Positions 7,215-14,905 of a stretch of DNA of 23,649 bases are shown here, piece after piece. The notes under the pieces were generated by a model. The model saw only the letters and a list, made by a program, of their open reading frames with translations. It had not been told where the DNA came from and made no database searches. Each line of letters opens with the position of its first letter. The stretch's first letter is position 1. The position numbers and the translations under genes are program-made. The stretch is from a virus, in IMG/VR virus record IMGVR_UViG_3300021379_001659, positions 1 through 23,649 of that record; one strand, given 5' to 3'.

Positions 7215-9965
7215 TTAGGCTCCAGCTTCGATTGTTACAGCGTAGCTGTACTTAGTAGCGTCAAGAGCTGAACTTGAGTTAGTCGTAAGGGCTTTAAAGT
7301 CAATACGAGTGCTCATGTACATAGCAGTGACCTGCTGACGTGGTTCGTACTCGCTCTCAATCTCGATACCGCGACGTTCTGCGATCATAAAGCCAGGCTT
7401 ATAAAGCAGGACACCGATGTCGTTACCCTGAGTACCAACGTTATCTAAGAACTCAGTGATTGCAATTGGAATACCGTAAACGGCGCCAACTGAACCTGTG
7501 AGGTAAGTAGCGTTAGGACCAAACTTGTCAACTGTCTGGAAGTCAGAAGTTGTTACAAGGTTGTTGTAACCTTCGATTGATGTTAAGTACACAAGGTCGT
7601 TACCAAGCTGCAAGCCATACTTGCCAAGCTTAGTGCGGGCTGCAGCGATGTCTGATGGATCAGCTTTATCGTTTGCAGAACCTGTGTCCACAGTCAGACC
7701 AGCGCCTACGTCGTCAGTCAGGTTAGTAATACCTTCGATGACAGACGCATAACCGGTACCAGCTGTAATTGCGTTTGTTGGTTGTGCTGTGAAGCCAGTC
7801 AGAGCACCAGTACCACGCAGGATTGCTTTATCGATAGCGCGGGCTAAACGACGTGTAGCAGCTGCACGCAAGAAGTCGAGCAGAGGAAGAACTGTATCTT
7901 CTTCTTCATCTTTTGCGAGGTGTGTGGTAGCCATGAACTTATGTGGAGTAAAGTCCACTGAGCTGATGGAGTTCTGGTTGCTGGTTGGTACACGGGTGGC
8001 GTCGGCAATGCCAGTAGCAAATGTGCCAGAAGCAAACTGTGCTACATCACCATCGGTGTCTTCATCAGCGACTGGTACGCGGAAAGTTTTCGCGTCAACA
8101 GCCATACGGTTAAACATTGGAGCAACAACCAACTGCTGTTCCATTTCCGTATAAATGTTTTGTGAGAAGTTGCTCAAGAACTGGTCAACAGATGTGACAG
8201 CTTTCATCTTTGCACCATACTTGGTGTCGAAGATGTCACGCTTGTTTAACAGTTTAGCAACCAATACGGCGTTAGCCATTTCTTTTTCAGAATACTGAGC
8301 TTGATTGCGGCTCTGCTCCTGATAGTGCATCTTAGAGCGCTGTAATGCAGCAATCTCTTCTTGATACTTTTCCATCTGAGCTTTAAGTTCAGCAACTTGC
8401 TCAGATTCACGCGGTGTGTAAGCTTCTGCTTTATCACCTTTGACCAGGGTTTGCTGGTCAGCAGCGTCTGCTTCCTTCACGATAGCTTCACCGGTCTTTT
8501 GAACCAGTTCAGCAACTGCAGGCTCAGACACTTCAGCACGTGGTGCTTCTTTTTTGATCTCTTCAGCTGGGGTTGCAGCAGTAAGATCGATTGTATCTAC
8601 GACTTGATCAGCCATTTCGTCTTTCTCCTTATCAGAATTTTCGTGAAGCTCTTTAGTCAGACTTTCGCTTGTAACCGCGTCTTCACTTGTAGATTTTTCG
8701 ACTTGTGAATGTTCTTCTGTTTTCACATTAACAACATTATCACAGTCTTCGCCTTCAGCGTCAACCTCTAAAAATTTAAAGATTGGCGATTGCTCTGTAG
8801 CGACGTTGGTGACTCTAAACATTTTTTCTTGATAGTTTACGAGATCACCATGTTGAAGTTTACTTGCGTCTTCGGAAAGCAAGTTTGTGAACGGGATAGA
8901 TGCCATAGGATCTCTAATTTCAAGCTCCTCTTCATCATCCTTTTCAATGTCAGTGACTTCTTCCGATGATTCTGCTTTGACCTCAACTTCTTCAGTTTCA
9001 GCTTTTTCTTCAGTCACTTCTTCAGACTTCTCTTCAGCTGTTTCTTCAACAGCCTCTGTTACTTCTTCAGTAGCTTCTTCAGCTTTAGCCTCAACCTCAA
9101 CTTCAGCTACTTCTACTTCAGCTTCATCAGCTTTAGTTTCGATAACTTCGTCTTGTTTTGAGTTACTCATTGCTTCCTCCTCGGTTGGAGACAACGGACG
9201 TTCGTTAACAACTTCGCCCTCCTCCATGCTATGAATCGGAACACCTGCCATCGTGATCTCATGAGAGTGGCCTTCGGCCTCTAACACAACACCAGCAACA
9301 ACTTTATGAGCGTGGTTTTGCATATGAGATGCGTAGGTTGTTACACCATTTCCATTTTCATCCATTTCAACAGTATGATAATGGCCTTCGCTCATATCGG
9401 TGATTCCTGCTTTAATTTTACGCATCTTCTTAATTTCTTCAGCGTCAGCCTCTTTAAGAGACTTTTTAAACTCATTAAATTCTTCATCAGAATCAAAAGA
9501 TTTACGAATTGAGAATAATGAATCTTGATTACAAGGAACTGAAACAACTGAAATTTCCAGTAATTCAACTTCCGTGATCATCATAGAATCATCTTCACGA
9601 TTATATTTTCCATCTTTTACTCTGAAACCAACAGAGAAGCTTTTTAAAGCTCCGTCTTTAATAAGAGTTTGTACGCCGTGATTCTTTTCGGCAGCTTCTG
9701 AAACCATGCCTTCAACAAAGATTCCTTTTTTATCAACACGAATATTGTCTACACGACCGATTGGACAGTCATGTTTATGTTGATAAAGTAAAACTGGATT
9801 ACGGCGATAGTTATCTACGCCTTTGGCCCAAGCTTCAGCAGTAACAATATCGCCTGAGCGATCTTTAGCTGTAGTATTGGCATAACCAGCAATCTTTAAA
9901 GATTTAGAACCTTTTTTCAGTGCTTTAGTTTCAAACGAGCTGTTCAAATAAAGTGTTTTATCCAT
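7215..9965 (-). CDS. Fused HK97 prohead protease - acidic linker - major capsid protein
   Basis: One open frame of 916 residues from ATG 9965 (a TTG one codon earlier is also possible; AGAGG lies upstream of both, 9 and 6 bases away). Counting from the TTG, residues about 20-160 are an HK97-type prohead protease (family S78): His-66 in HDCPIGRV, Ser-112 in SFSVGF and the ELLEISVVSVPCN segment. Residues 193-240 hold three HxH motifs. Residues about 270-350 are a Glu/Val/Ala repeat. Residues about 452-560 are coiled coil like an HK97 delta (scaffold) region, and the rest is an HK97-fold capsid protein, ending after EYEPRQQVTAMYMSTRIDFKAL. Two internal ATGs with good ribosome binding sites (9170 and 8615) could make the scaffold-capsid and capsid parts separately. 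The gene overlaps the end of portal. In most HK97-like phages protease and capsid are separate genes, so the fusion is uncommon. Confidence 0.92.
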   Translation of the reverse strand: MDKTLYLNSSFETKALKKGSKSLKIAGYANTTAKDRSGDIVTAEAWAKGVDNYRRNPVLLYQHKHDCPIGRVDNIRVDKKGIFVEGMVSEAAEKNHGVQTLIKDGALKSFSVGFRVKDGKYNREDDSMMITEVELLEISVVSVPCNQDSLFSIRKSFDSDEEFNEFKKSLKEADAEEIKKMRKIKAGITDMSEGHYHTVEMDENGNGVTTYASHMQNHAHKVVAGVVLEAEGHSHEITMAGVPIHSMEEGEVVNERPLSPTEEEAMSNSKQDEVIETKADEAEVEVAEVEVEAKAEEATEEVTEAVEETAEEKSEEVTEEKAETEEVEVKAESSEEVTDIEKDDEEELEIRDPMASIPFTNLLSEDASKLQHGDLVNYQEKMFRVTNVATEQSPIFKFLEVDAEGEDCDNVVNVKTEEHSQVEKSTSEDAVTSESLTKELHENSDKEKDEMADQVVDTIDLTAATPAEEIKKEAPRAEVSEPAVAELVQKTGEAIVKEADAADQQTLVKGDKAEAYTPRESEQVAELKAQMEKYQEEIAALQRSKMHYQEQSRNQAQYSEKEMANAVLVAKLLNKRDIFDTKYGAKMKAVTSVDQFLSNFSQNIYTEMEQQLVVAPMFNRMAVDAKTFRVPVADEDTDGDVAQFASGTFATGIADATRVPTSNQNSISSVDFTPHKFMATTHLAKDEEEDTVLPLLDFLRAAATRRLARAIDKAILRGTGALTGFTAQPTNAITAGTGYASVIEGITNLTDDVGAGLTVDTGSANDKADPSDIAAARTKLGKYGLQLGNDLVYLTSIEGYNNLVTTSDFQTVDKFGPNATYLTGSVGAVYGIPIAITEFLDNVGTQGNDIGVLLYKPGFMIAERRGIEIESEYEPRQQVTAMYMSTRIDFKALTTNSSSALDATKYSYAVTIEAGA
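7789..8615 (-). other. N-terminal (delta and shell) half of the capsid product predicted from the internal start at 8615
   Basis: If translation begins at ATG 8615, the product runs to the stop at 7215 (466 residues), close to the size of an HK97-like capsid precursor. This stretch covers its delta-type coiled coil (SEQVAELKAQMEKYQEEIAA near the start) and the first part of the shell domain, including a likely N-arm around NIYTEMEQQLVVAPMFNRMA. The protease would cut between the two. The exact cleavage site cannot be read from the sequence. The remainder of the shell domain continues to 7215. Confidence 0.5.
8613..8630 (-). promoter_or_regulatory. Internal ribosome binding site and ATG for the capsid part
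   Basis: Within the protease-capsid frame, AAGGAG (8630-8625) stands nine bases before an in-frame ATG (8615). The product would begin MADQVVDTIDLTAATP and be 466 residues, the expected size of an HK97-type capsid precursor with its delta region. This is a full-strength site rather than a chance GAG, and it sits exactly at the domain boundary. Confidence 0.7.
8930..9150 (-). repeat. Acidic low-complexity linker in the protease-capsid gene
   Basis: About 75 residues composed almost only of Glu, Val, Ala, Thr and Lys, with repeated units such as EEVTE, EVEVE and EAKAEE. The DNA is a run of TTC-, TCAG- and CTTCTTCAG-type repeats on the plus strand. It separates the protease part from the capsid part. 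It is likely disordered and strongly negative, so it may act as internal scaffold or counter basic surfaces. Repeat slippage should make its length variable between relatives. Confidence 0.75.
9168..9181 (-). promoter_or_regulatory. Internal ribosome binding site and ATG at the start of the acidic linker
   Basis: AGGAGG (9181-9176) lies five bases before an in-frame ATG (9170), giving a product that begins MSNSKQDEVIE and is 651 residues if it runs to the capsid stop. A consensus site of this quality inside a gene is hard to put down to chance, although the upstream codons (Glu-Glu-Glu-Ala) also favour purines. It would yield linker plus capsid without the protease. Confidence 0.55.
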
Positions 9966-11217
9966 CAACTGTATCCTCTAAATTAGTAGATTCCTCTTGG
10001 GAAGGTCTTCCACCCTGGGTAGCATCAGTTGCGCTACCTGTAATGTTCTGTGGTATTCTTATGGTATCATTATTCTCGATTTTTGGAAATCTTAATCCTT
10101 CACGAGCTTCATTTGGGGTAATAATTCCTGTATTAACCAGAGTTGAGTAATAAACTGCCTGTGTTCTGTTGTCTGGTTGTAAAGCAGGGACTGCTAATCT
10201 GTCAGGAGTGATAGTTACTCCACCATTGAAATGATGGGAGAATGCTGAACAGAACTGAGTTAAGATTGGTAAAACAGTGTGTAGATAGAAAAGTTTTTGA
10301 TTGGCGTCAATATTTGCGTTATTTCCAGATTTAAGCAAAACATAAGGAACACCTAAAGCCTTTGCCATATCCTGTTGAATGCGTTCGATAGAGTTTTCAA
10401 AATCTAACTGATCAAAAGATTTTGTAGAGAACTCGTCGATCTTTAAGCCGCCATCAAGAATTGCGGGATTACGAGCACCATCAAAGATGGTGGTATAAGA
10501 AGCTCTCCATGATTCTAAAAGACGTTCTTTAACTCTTTTAGAAAGAATGTTGTCCGTAGTAAGAACAAAACCGGGAAGAGCATTATTCTTAAAAAACTGT
10601 CTCTGGAACTTAATCATATAATAGTAAAGTTCCATTAAATTTAAGATTGGCTTAAGTTTAGATGTACCTCTAAAAATGGAAAGCTCATTTTCTGCCATAA
10701 TATGAATAATCTCAAAAGGCTCAAATCTAATAGCTTCACTTTTTGAAGTTTGTTTACCACGCCCAAAACCGTAAAAATCATTTGCCTGTTGATTGTGGAC
10801 TAAATAGTTATAATGAGATACAAAGGTGCGATCATCTGGAACTACTTCCACATCATTTGCAGGAAGTAAGTATAGAGAATCCCCATCATAATAGAAAAAG
10901 GCATTACCGTCTAGATGGAAGTCTAAAAAAGCTCGTCTGAATAGACGAGTACGATCTTCAAAAGGATTAGGCTTTACGTTAAGAAGTTTGTTAACTTTTT
11001 TAGCTGAACCACCAGAAATATTAAGAGGAATTTCGCATAAAGCGTTAATGACCATCTCAACAGAACGATGAACAACTTCAATCTCACGATAAGCTTGTTC
11101 ATAATCAACAATAGTTTCTGGAGATGCAAAAGGTTCAAGAGCTGCAACAGAAGGTTGTGCCGGATTAAGCTTTTCTGCTACCCACTCTCTAAAACTACGT
11201 CTATCGTTATCTGCCAT
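9958..11217 (-). CDS. Portal protein (HK97 family)
   Basis: A 419-residue protein starting at ATG 11217 with AAGGA five bases upstream. It shows the HK97-portal pattern: an N-terminal VHRSVEMVINALCEIPL helix near residue 48-64, a FHLDGNAFFYYDGDSLYLLP strand region near 100-120, EIIHI and FRGTSKLKPIL in the wing, then FSTKSFDQLDFENSIERIQQ and a stem helix with IAxALGVP-like MAKALGVPYVLL. The C terminus has a GIITPNEAREGLRFPKI segment, very typical of this family. Twelve copies form the ring through which DNA is packaged and ejected. It overlaps the HNH gene by 11 bases upstream and the protease-capsid gene by a few bases downstream, so head genes are translated in a coupled row. Confidence 0.95.
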   Translation of the reverse strand: MADNDRRSFREWVAEKLNPAQPSVAALEPFASPETIVDYEQAYREIEVVHRSVEMVINALCEIPLNISGGSAKKVNKLLNVKPNPFEDRTRLFRRAFLDFHLDGNAFFYYDGDSLYLLPANDVEVVPDDRTFVSHYNYLVHNQQANDFYGFGRGKQTSKSEAIRFEPFEIIHIMAENELSIFRGTSKLKPILNLMELYYYMIKFQRQFFKNNALPGFVLTTDNILSKRVKERLLESWRASYTTIFDGARNPAILDGGLKIDEFSTKSFDQLDFENSIERIQQDMAKALGVPYVLLKSGNNANIDANQKLFYLHTVLPILTQFCSAFSHHFNGGVTITPDRLAVPALQPDNRTQAVYYSTLVNTGIITPNEAREGLRFPKIENNDTIRIPQNITGSATDATQGGRPSQEESTNLEDTVDG

Positions 11218-11584
11218 TTTTGTCCTTTTGAATATTTAACCAATTTTTAACTTTAGCTGCTAAATAGTTAGAATATCTTTGCCCATAAATTGTGTGTAGT
11301 CTCTGGTGATGAGATTTACATAGTGTGAATAAGTTGTGATGGTCTAAACTTTCCTTACAGTCTACTGCAAATTCTTCACGAAGGGAAGTAATTTTTTCAA
11401 CAGTATCAATTTCCGTAATCTTATTGCGAACACACCACTCATTAAATAGTTGACTAACTGAAAAAAGATGGTGAAGCTCTAAATTATCTTTTGAGCCACA
11501 AATGTAACATTCATCACGTAATTTATAATCTTTTTTAATATAATCTCTAATATACTTTATTGGAAATCTTTTTAATTCAGACAT
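11207..11584 (-). CDS. HNH endonuclease
   Basis: A 125-residue protein from ATG 11584, chosen because GGAGG lies ten bases upstream; an ATG at 11602 would add six residues but has no such site. It has the zinc-supported HNH layout: CYICGSKDNLELHHL (C-x2-C, then the HH pair) and, after a spacer, NLFTLCKSHHQRLH. The core is complete, so it should be an active nuclease. It lies between the terminase and portal genes. In HK97-like phages, HNH proteins in this position are known to assist terminase in cutting packaged DNA. A free-standing homing nuclease is an alternative, because a glycosyltransferase separates it from terminase. It overlaps the glycosyltransferase gene by 13 bases. Confidence 0.85.
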   Translation of the reverse strand: MSELKRFPIKYIRDYIKKDYKLRDECYICGSKDNLELHHLFSVSQLFNEWCVRNKITEIDTVEKITSLREEFAVDCKESLDHHNLFTLCKSHHQRLHTIYGQRYSNYLAAKVKNWLNIQKDKNGR

Positions 11585-12195
11585 TCTTGAAGGACCTCCC
11601 ATCGTTTTGAAAAATGATCTGGGTGTTTGTTTAAACCTACATCACCTTCATCTAAACTAAGAACTTTTCCAGATATAGTATTAAGGTATTGATGATTAAA
11701 ATGTTTTTTAATTAAGTAACTTACTAAGATATCATCACCCCGAATCATATTAGTAGCATCTAATATATCAGATTTAACAGCATCTAGGCAAGATTGTTTT
11801 ACCATTATGATGGAGCCTACTAAGAAGTCTACTTGTTTATTTACACACCACGAATCTTTGAGTTGTTTATAGTTTTTTGCTTTTTTAATTCCATATTTAC
11901 CATATACCCCAACTATATCTTGTTGCATATCATACATCTTTTTAATAAGTAAAGGGTGAGGAAGCAAATCATCGTCTAGTATAAGTTTATACTCTTCTGG
12001 ATATTGAAAACAACGAACCCAACGTTCAATGCAATACTTATTCTTAGAGTTATTTATTACTTCAACACCAGAATGATCAAATGCAACATTAGGATTATTA
12101 TTTATAACAGTGATTCTGAAGTTTTTATGTAGAGCATCACAAATTGCTTTTACATTTTGCGGTCTCTTATAGTTCAAGATTATAATTCTAAGCAT
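11572..12195 (-). CDS. Glycosyltransferase, GT-A fold (GT2-like)
   Basis: A 207-residue protein starting at ATG 12195, which overlaps the terminase stop by 8 bases. It begins MLRIIILNYKRPQNV, the usual first strand and R-P loop of a nucleotide-sugar transferase. It has a DxD-type metal site, LILDDDLLP (Asp-74 to Asp-76), and a likely catalytic-base region at RGDDILVSYLI (Asp-154/155). It is shorter than most GT2 enzymes (about 250-300). It would transfer a sugar from a nucleotide donor. The acceptor cannot be told from the sequence: phage DNA, a virion protein or a host surface glycan are all possible. Its place inside the packaging cassette is unusual and hints at virion or DNA modification. 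No membrane segment is visible. Confidence 0.8.
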   Translation of the reverse strand: MLRIIILNYKRPQNVKAICDALHKNFRITVINNNPNVAFDHSGVEVINNSKNKYCIERWVRCFQYPEEYKLILDDDLLPHPLLIKKMYDMQQDIVGVYGKYGIKKAKNYKQLKDSWCVNKQVDFLVGSIIMVKQSCLDAVKSDILDATNMIRGDDILVSYLIKKHFNHQYLNTISGKVLSLDEGDVGLNKHPDHFSKRWEVLQECLN

Positions 12196-13435
12196 AAATT
12201 GAAATGTTACTCATTTTTTGGTGTGTGTAGATTGCATATCTTACTGCATCACAAGGGTGTGATGCCCAATCGTGGATGGGTTTGGGATTTTCAGTATTAG
12301 GATTCCACTTATAGGCTGCCATTGCAGAGAAAGTGTGTCTAGCACCTTCAGTATCAAAGAATAAACGATCTTGTTCTATTAACACTTGAAGTGAGTTAAT
12401 TCCATCATTTACTGATTTAATTGCGTTTTCGCAATAGATATCATAGTCATAAGCAAAATCAGCCTTTACCTGTTGAGCAGCAGAGTCAATGTAGATAGTA
12501 TCAATATTCCATTCATCTACTTTTTCTTGAATTGCTGCTGCAAGTTCTGAAGTTGTAGATTCTTTTGAAACAAACTCGTCTACAATAAAATAATTGTCTC
12601 CATCCGTTCCAATTACAACAAAAACATTTTCATCTCGATAACCTACGTCAAGACCTCCAATTACTTCAGAAAAGCGTTCCCCAATAAAATCACCTATATG
12701 TTTATCTTCATCTAAATCAAGATAAATCTGAGACTCAGTTGTAGTCCATTCACACTCATACTCTTGAAGATAGAGCGCTTTTGTAATCGATCTTTTAGCT
12801 TCTTCAACATCTTTTTCTGAAAGTCTAGGGTTAGATCTCCAAGTATGGATAGAAGAGGCCCACTCTGCATACTCTGGATCTTCGCCACGTAGATAATACT
12901 CATAAAGATAATTACCCTTACCGCGAGGAGTTGAGATCCATAAACAACGAGAGTCAGTAAAAGTTGAAAGTGCGGGTCGTAGATCACGAGTGTAGTATTC
13001 ATCATTAGGAATAATTGCAGCTTCGTCTACGATCAGAAGGTTTGCAGCTCGACCTACAAGCGAATCACGATTATTAGCGGAAAGCAATCTAAACACAGAA
13101 CCATTGATTAATTTCACCACCTTATCTTTTTGGTTAAAGCGGTCAACTTCAATTTCTAGTTGTTTAATTAAGTCTGTTACGTAATCCCAGATGATTGATG
13201 ATAGAGAAAAGTTAGGAGCAACAACCATTACTTGTTGACCGGGTTCTAGAAGTTTAGCAAAGGCTAGAATAGCCGCAGCATATGACTTGCCTGTACGACG
13301 AGCTGCAATGTGTACACAAAAGCGGTGAGAGTCTAAATTCTCTACCATTGCCCATTGTGATTCATTGAATTGAACTGGGGTTGGAAGACGATCTAAAAGT
13401 CGTTGAATTTTGATACGAAAAAATTTATCATTCAT
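12188..13435 (-). CDS. terL: Terminase large subunit
   Basis: The motor and nuclease of DNA packaging, 415 residues. I place the start at ATG 13435, which overlaps the upstream stop in an ATGA; a GTG at 13501 would add 22 residues that overlap the upstream gene and do not look like the family. The ATPase has Walker A ARRTGKS (residues 45-51), Walker B LLIVDE (Asp-137, Glu-138) and WISTPRGKG as the coupling region. The RNase H-like nuclease has GLDVGYRD (Asp-263), IYIDSAA (Asp-317) and HPCDAVRYA (Asp-396), so all three catalytic acids are present. It is somewhat shorter than average but complete. The usual partner, the small subunit, is not adjacent; the likely candidate lies about 5.6 kb upstream beyond the fibre genes. 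Confidence 0.96.
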   Translation of the reverse strand: MNDKFFRIKIQRLLDRLPTPVQFNESQWAMVENLDSHRFCVHIAARRTGKSYAAAILAFAKLLEPGQQVMVVAPNFSLSSIIWDYVTDLIKQLEIEVDRFNQKDKVVKLINGSVFRLLSANNRDSLVGRAANLLIVDEAAIIPNDEYYTRDLRPALSTFTDSRCLWISTPRGKGNYLYEYYLRGEDPEYAEWASSIHTWRSNPRLSEKDVEEAKRSITKALYLQEYECEWTTTESQIYLDLDEDKHIGDFIGERFSEVIGGLDVGYRDENVFVVIGTDGDNYFIVDEFVSKESTTSELAAAIQEKVDEWNIDTIYIDSAAQQVKADFAYDYDIYCENAIKSVNDGINSLQVLIEQDRLFFDTEGARHTFSAMAAYKWNPNTENPKPIHDWASHPCDAVRYAIYTHQKMSNISIYA

Positions 13436-13734
13436 CGTGGAAGTATATTGATAATCATTGCAAGAAGGGAAATTATTGTAACTGAAACACCGCCTACCCA
13501 CAAAAGAGTTTTTAGAGAAGCTCGTCCAGTAGTAGCTAATTCACGAATCTGCTCTATCTCTCGATCCATCTTAAGCATCTGTGTTTCCATACGTTCAAAC
13601 ATTTTTACTATATTGAGATAGCGTTCTTCACAAACAGCCTCGTGTGACTGAATTTCAGCTTTATTGTTCTGTGAACGTTCGTGAAGACGTTCAATTTCAA
13701 CTTGTATTTGATCTAGTTCGCGAACGTCGTTCAT
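13432..13734 (-). CDS. Coiled-coil protein with C-terminal membrane helix (XhlA-like)
   Basis: A 100-residue protein with AAGG seven bases before ATG 13734. Residues 1 to about 70 are a charged, heptad-like helix (LDQIQVEIERLHERSQ, then MFERMETQMLKMDREIEQI). Residues about 75-97 are one membrane helix (LLWVGGVSVTIISLLAMIIN), ending NILPR. A soluble coiled coil followed by a single C-terminal helix is the layout of XhlA-type lysis accessory proteins and of some phage membrane anchors. No endolysin lies in the window, so a lysis role is only a possibility. It sits between the collar fibre and terminase and overlaps terminase by four bases. Confidence 0.7.
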   Translation of the reverse strand: MNDVRELDQIQVEIERLHERSQNNKAEIQSHEAVCEERYLNIVKMFERMETQMLKMDREIEQIRELATTGRASLKTLLWVGGVSVTIISLLAMIINILPR

Positions 13735-13743
13735 TATTACACC

Positions 13744-14895
13744 TTATGTTTTAATAATATACTGCACCACTTCAGAAGGTAGAGTAGTGTTTACAGTAAA
13801 TCCATTAACTGTTAAAGCAGGAATTGATAGAGCTGGAATACTTAAAGCAGGTACTGAATGTGTATGCCCATTAACAGTTAAAGAAGGAACACTTAGAGCT
13901 GGTATAGAATGAGCGTGGTTATTCACAGTCAATGAAGGTATTGAGTGTGTATGGTTGTTAACTGTCAATGATGGAATAGTTAACGCAGGAATTGAGTGCG
14001 TGTGTCCATTAACCGTTAACGACGGAACTGAGTGAGAATGGTTGTTAACAGTTAAAGAAGGAACTGAGTGTGTATGGTTTGTTTGATTTACAGAAGTTAC
14101 TAGTGAAACCTGTGTTACGTCTTTTGTACCTGCAGCTAGAGTCTGGTTAACTGTATAATAGGTAAGAGTTAATCCCCCTGAACCACCAGCACCAGTATTA
14201 GAAGCTACAGTAGTAGACTGTGAGTTACCTGTATTAGCTGCTACAGTAGTAGCGCCTGAAGACCCTGATGTTGCAGAGCCTGTCACAACTGTAGGAGCAT
14301 TGGTAGCATTATATCCAACAGTAGTAGACTGAGAATTACCTGTATTAGAAGCAGCAGTAGTTGAGGTAGCATTACCTGTGTTACCTGTACCAGTATTAGA
14401 CGCAACAGTGGTAGCACCTGAAGATCCTGAAGTAGAAGTGCCTGTGTTACCTGTACCAGTATTAGAACTAGCAGTTGTAACACCAGTTTTAGTAGCAGAA
14501 GTCAATACACCATTAGCGCCAGCAGAACCAGCTGTATAACCTAGTGTGGCATTGTTCGTACCTTTACCTAGAGGAACTTTGTCTCGAAGATCAGGAACAT
14601 TAAAAGTGGTAGAGCCATCGCCTACACCATACCCAGTGCCGATCACAGCAAATAAACGAGCATAGGTTGTACGAGAAACAGCAGAATTATCACAAAGAAG
14701 CCAGCCAGTAGGAGCTGAAGCTGCTCCATATGCAACAATTGTTCCTGATGGAATAATCTCTGCGCCACCAGCGGTGCTTCCATCGTGGATACGAATATTG
14801 TTTGTATCTGTATCGAGAGATATCTCACCCACAAGTCCTGTATAAGCATTGTTTTGGGCTGAAGTTCCTCGTCTAAATTGTAGCTGTGTAGCCAT
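13744..14895 (-). CDS. Tail collar / fibre protein with HxH needle
   Basis: A 383-residue virion fibre with AAGGAG six bases before ATG 14895. Residues 1-47 (LQFRRGTSAQNNAYTGLVGE, IRIHDGST) match the short N-terminal module seen at the start of many phage fibres, including Mtd. Residues 48-112 are a phage tail collar domain: IPSGTIVAYGAASAPTGWLLCD, then TTFNVPDLRDKVPLG. Residues about 130-250 are a Thr/Ser/Gly/Asn repeat. Residues 274-346 carry six HxH motifs spaced by VPSLTVN-type strands. In T4 gp37, HxH motifs of three chains coordinate iron along a needle, so this is likely a trimeric metal-stabilised shaft or receptor-binding tip. The protein closes the fibre block; there is no separate chaperone. 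Confidence 0.85.
   Translation of the reverse strand: MATQLQFRRGTSAQNNAYTGLVGEISLDTDTNNIRIHDGSTAGGAEIIPSGTIVAYGAASAPTGWLLCDNSAVSRTTYARLFAVIGTGYGVGDGSTTFNVPDLRDKVPLGKGTNNATLGYTAGSAGANGVLTSATKTGVTTASSNTGTGNTGTSTSGSSGATTVASNTGTGNTGNATSTTAASNTGNSQSTTVGYNATNAPTVVTGSATSGSSGATTVAANTGNSQSTTVASNTGAGGSGGLTLTYYTVNQTLAAGTKDVTQVSLVTSVNQTNHTHSVPSLTVNNHSHSVPSLTVNGHTHSIPALTIPSLTVNNHTHSIPSLTVNNHAHSIPALSVPSLTVNGHTHSVPALSIPALSIPALTVNGFTVNTTLPSEVVQYIIKT
13800..14085 (-). repeat. Repeated HxH-strand units in the collar fibre
   Basis: Six imperfect units of the type NHTHSVPSLTVN, with the DNA repeating as GTGTATGG-type blocks every 36 to 60 bases. Two units have extra IPALSI-type inserts. The DNA units are alike enough to recombine, so unit number is expected to vary between relatives. 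Confidence 0.8.
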
Positions 14896-14905
14896 AGTTT
14901 ACTCC

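Noticed and set aside
8887-9234. Plus-strand open frame with Ser-rich translation opposite the acidic linker
   Set aside because: It is the mirror of the Glu-rich linker codons on the minus strand and has no ribosome binding site or family resemblance.
13436-13501. Longer terminase start at GTG 13501
   Set aside because: It adds 22 residues that overlap the upstream gene and lacks a ribosome binding site, while ATG 13435 forms an ATGA overlap.
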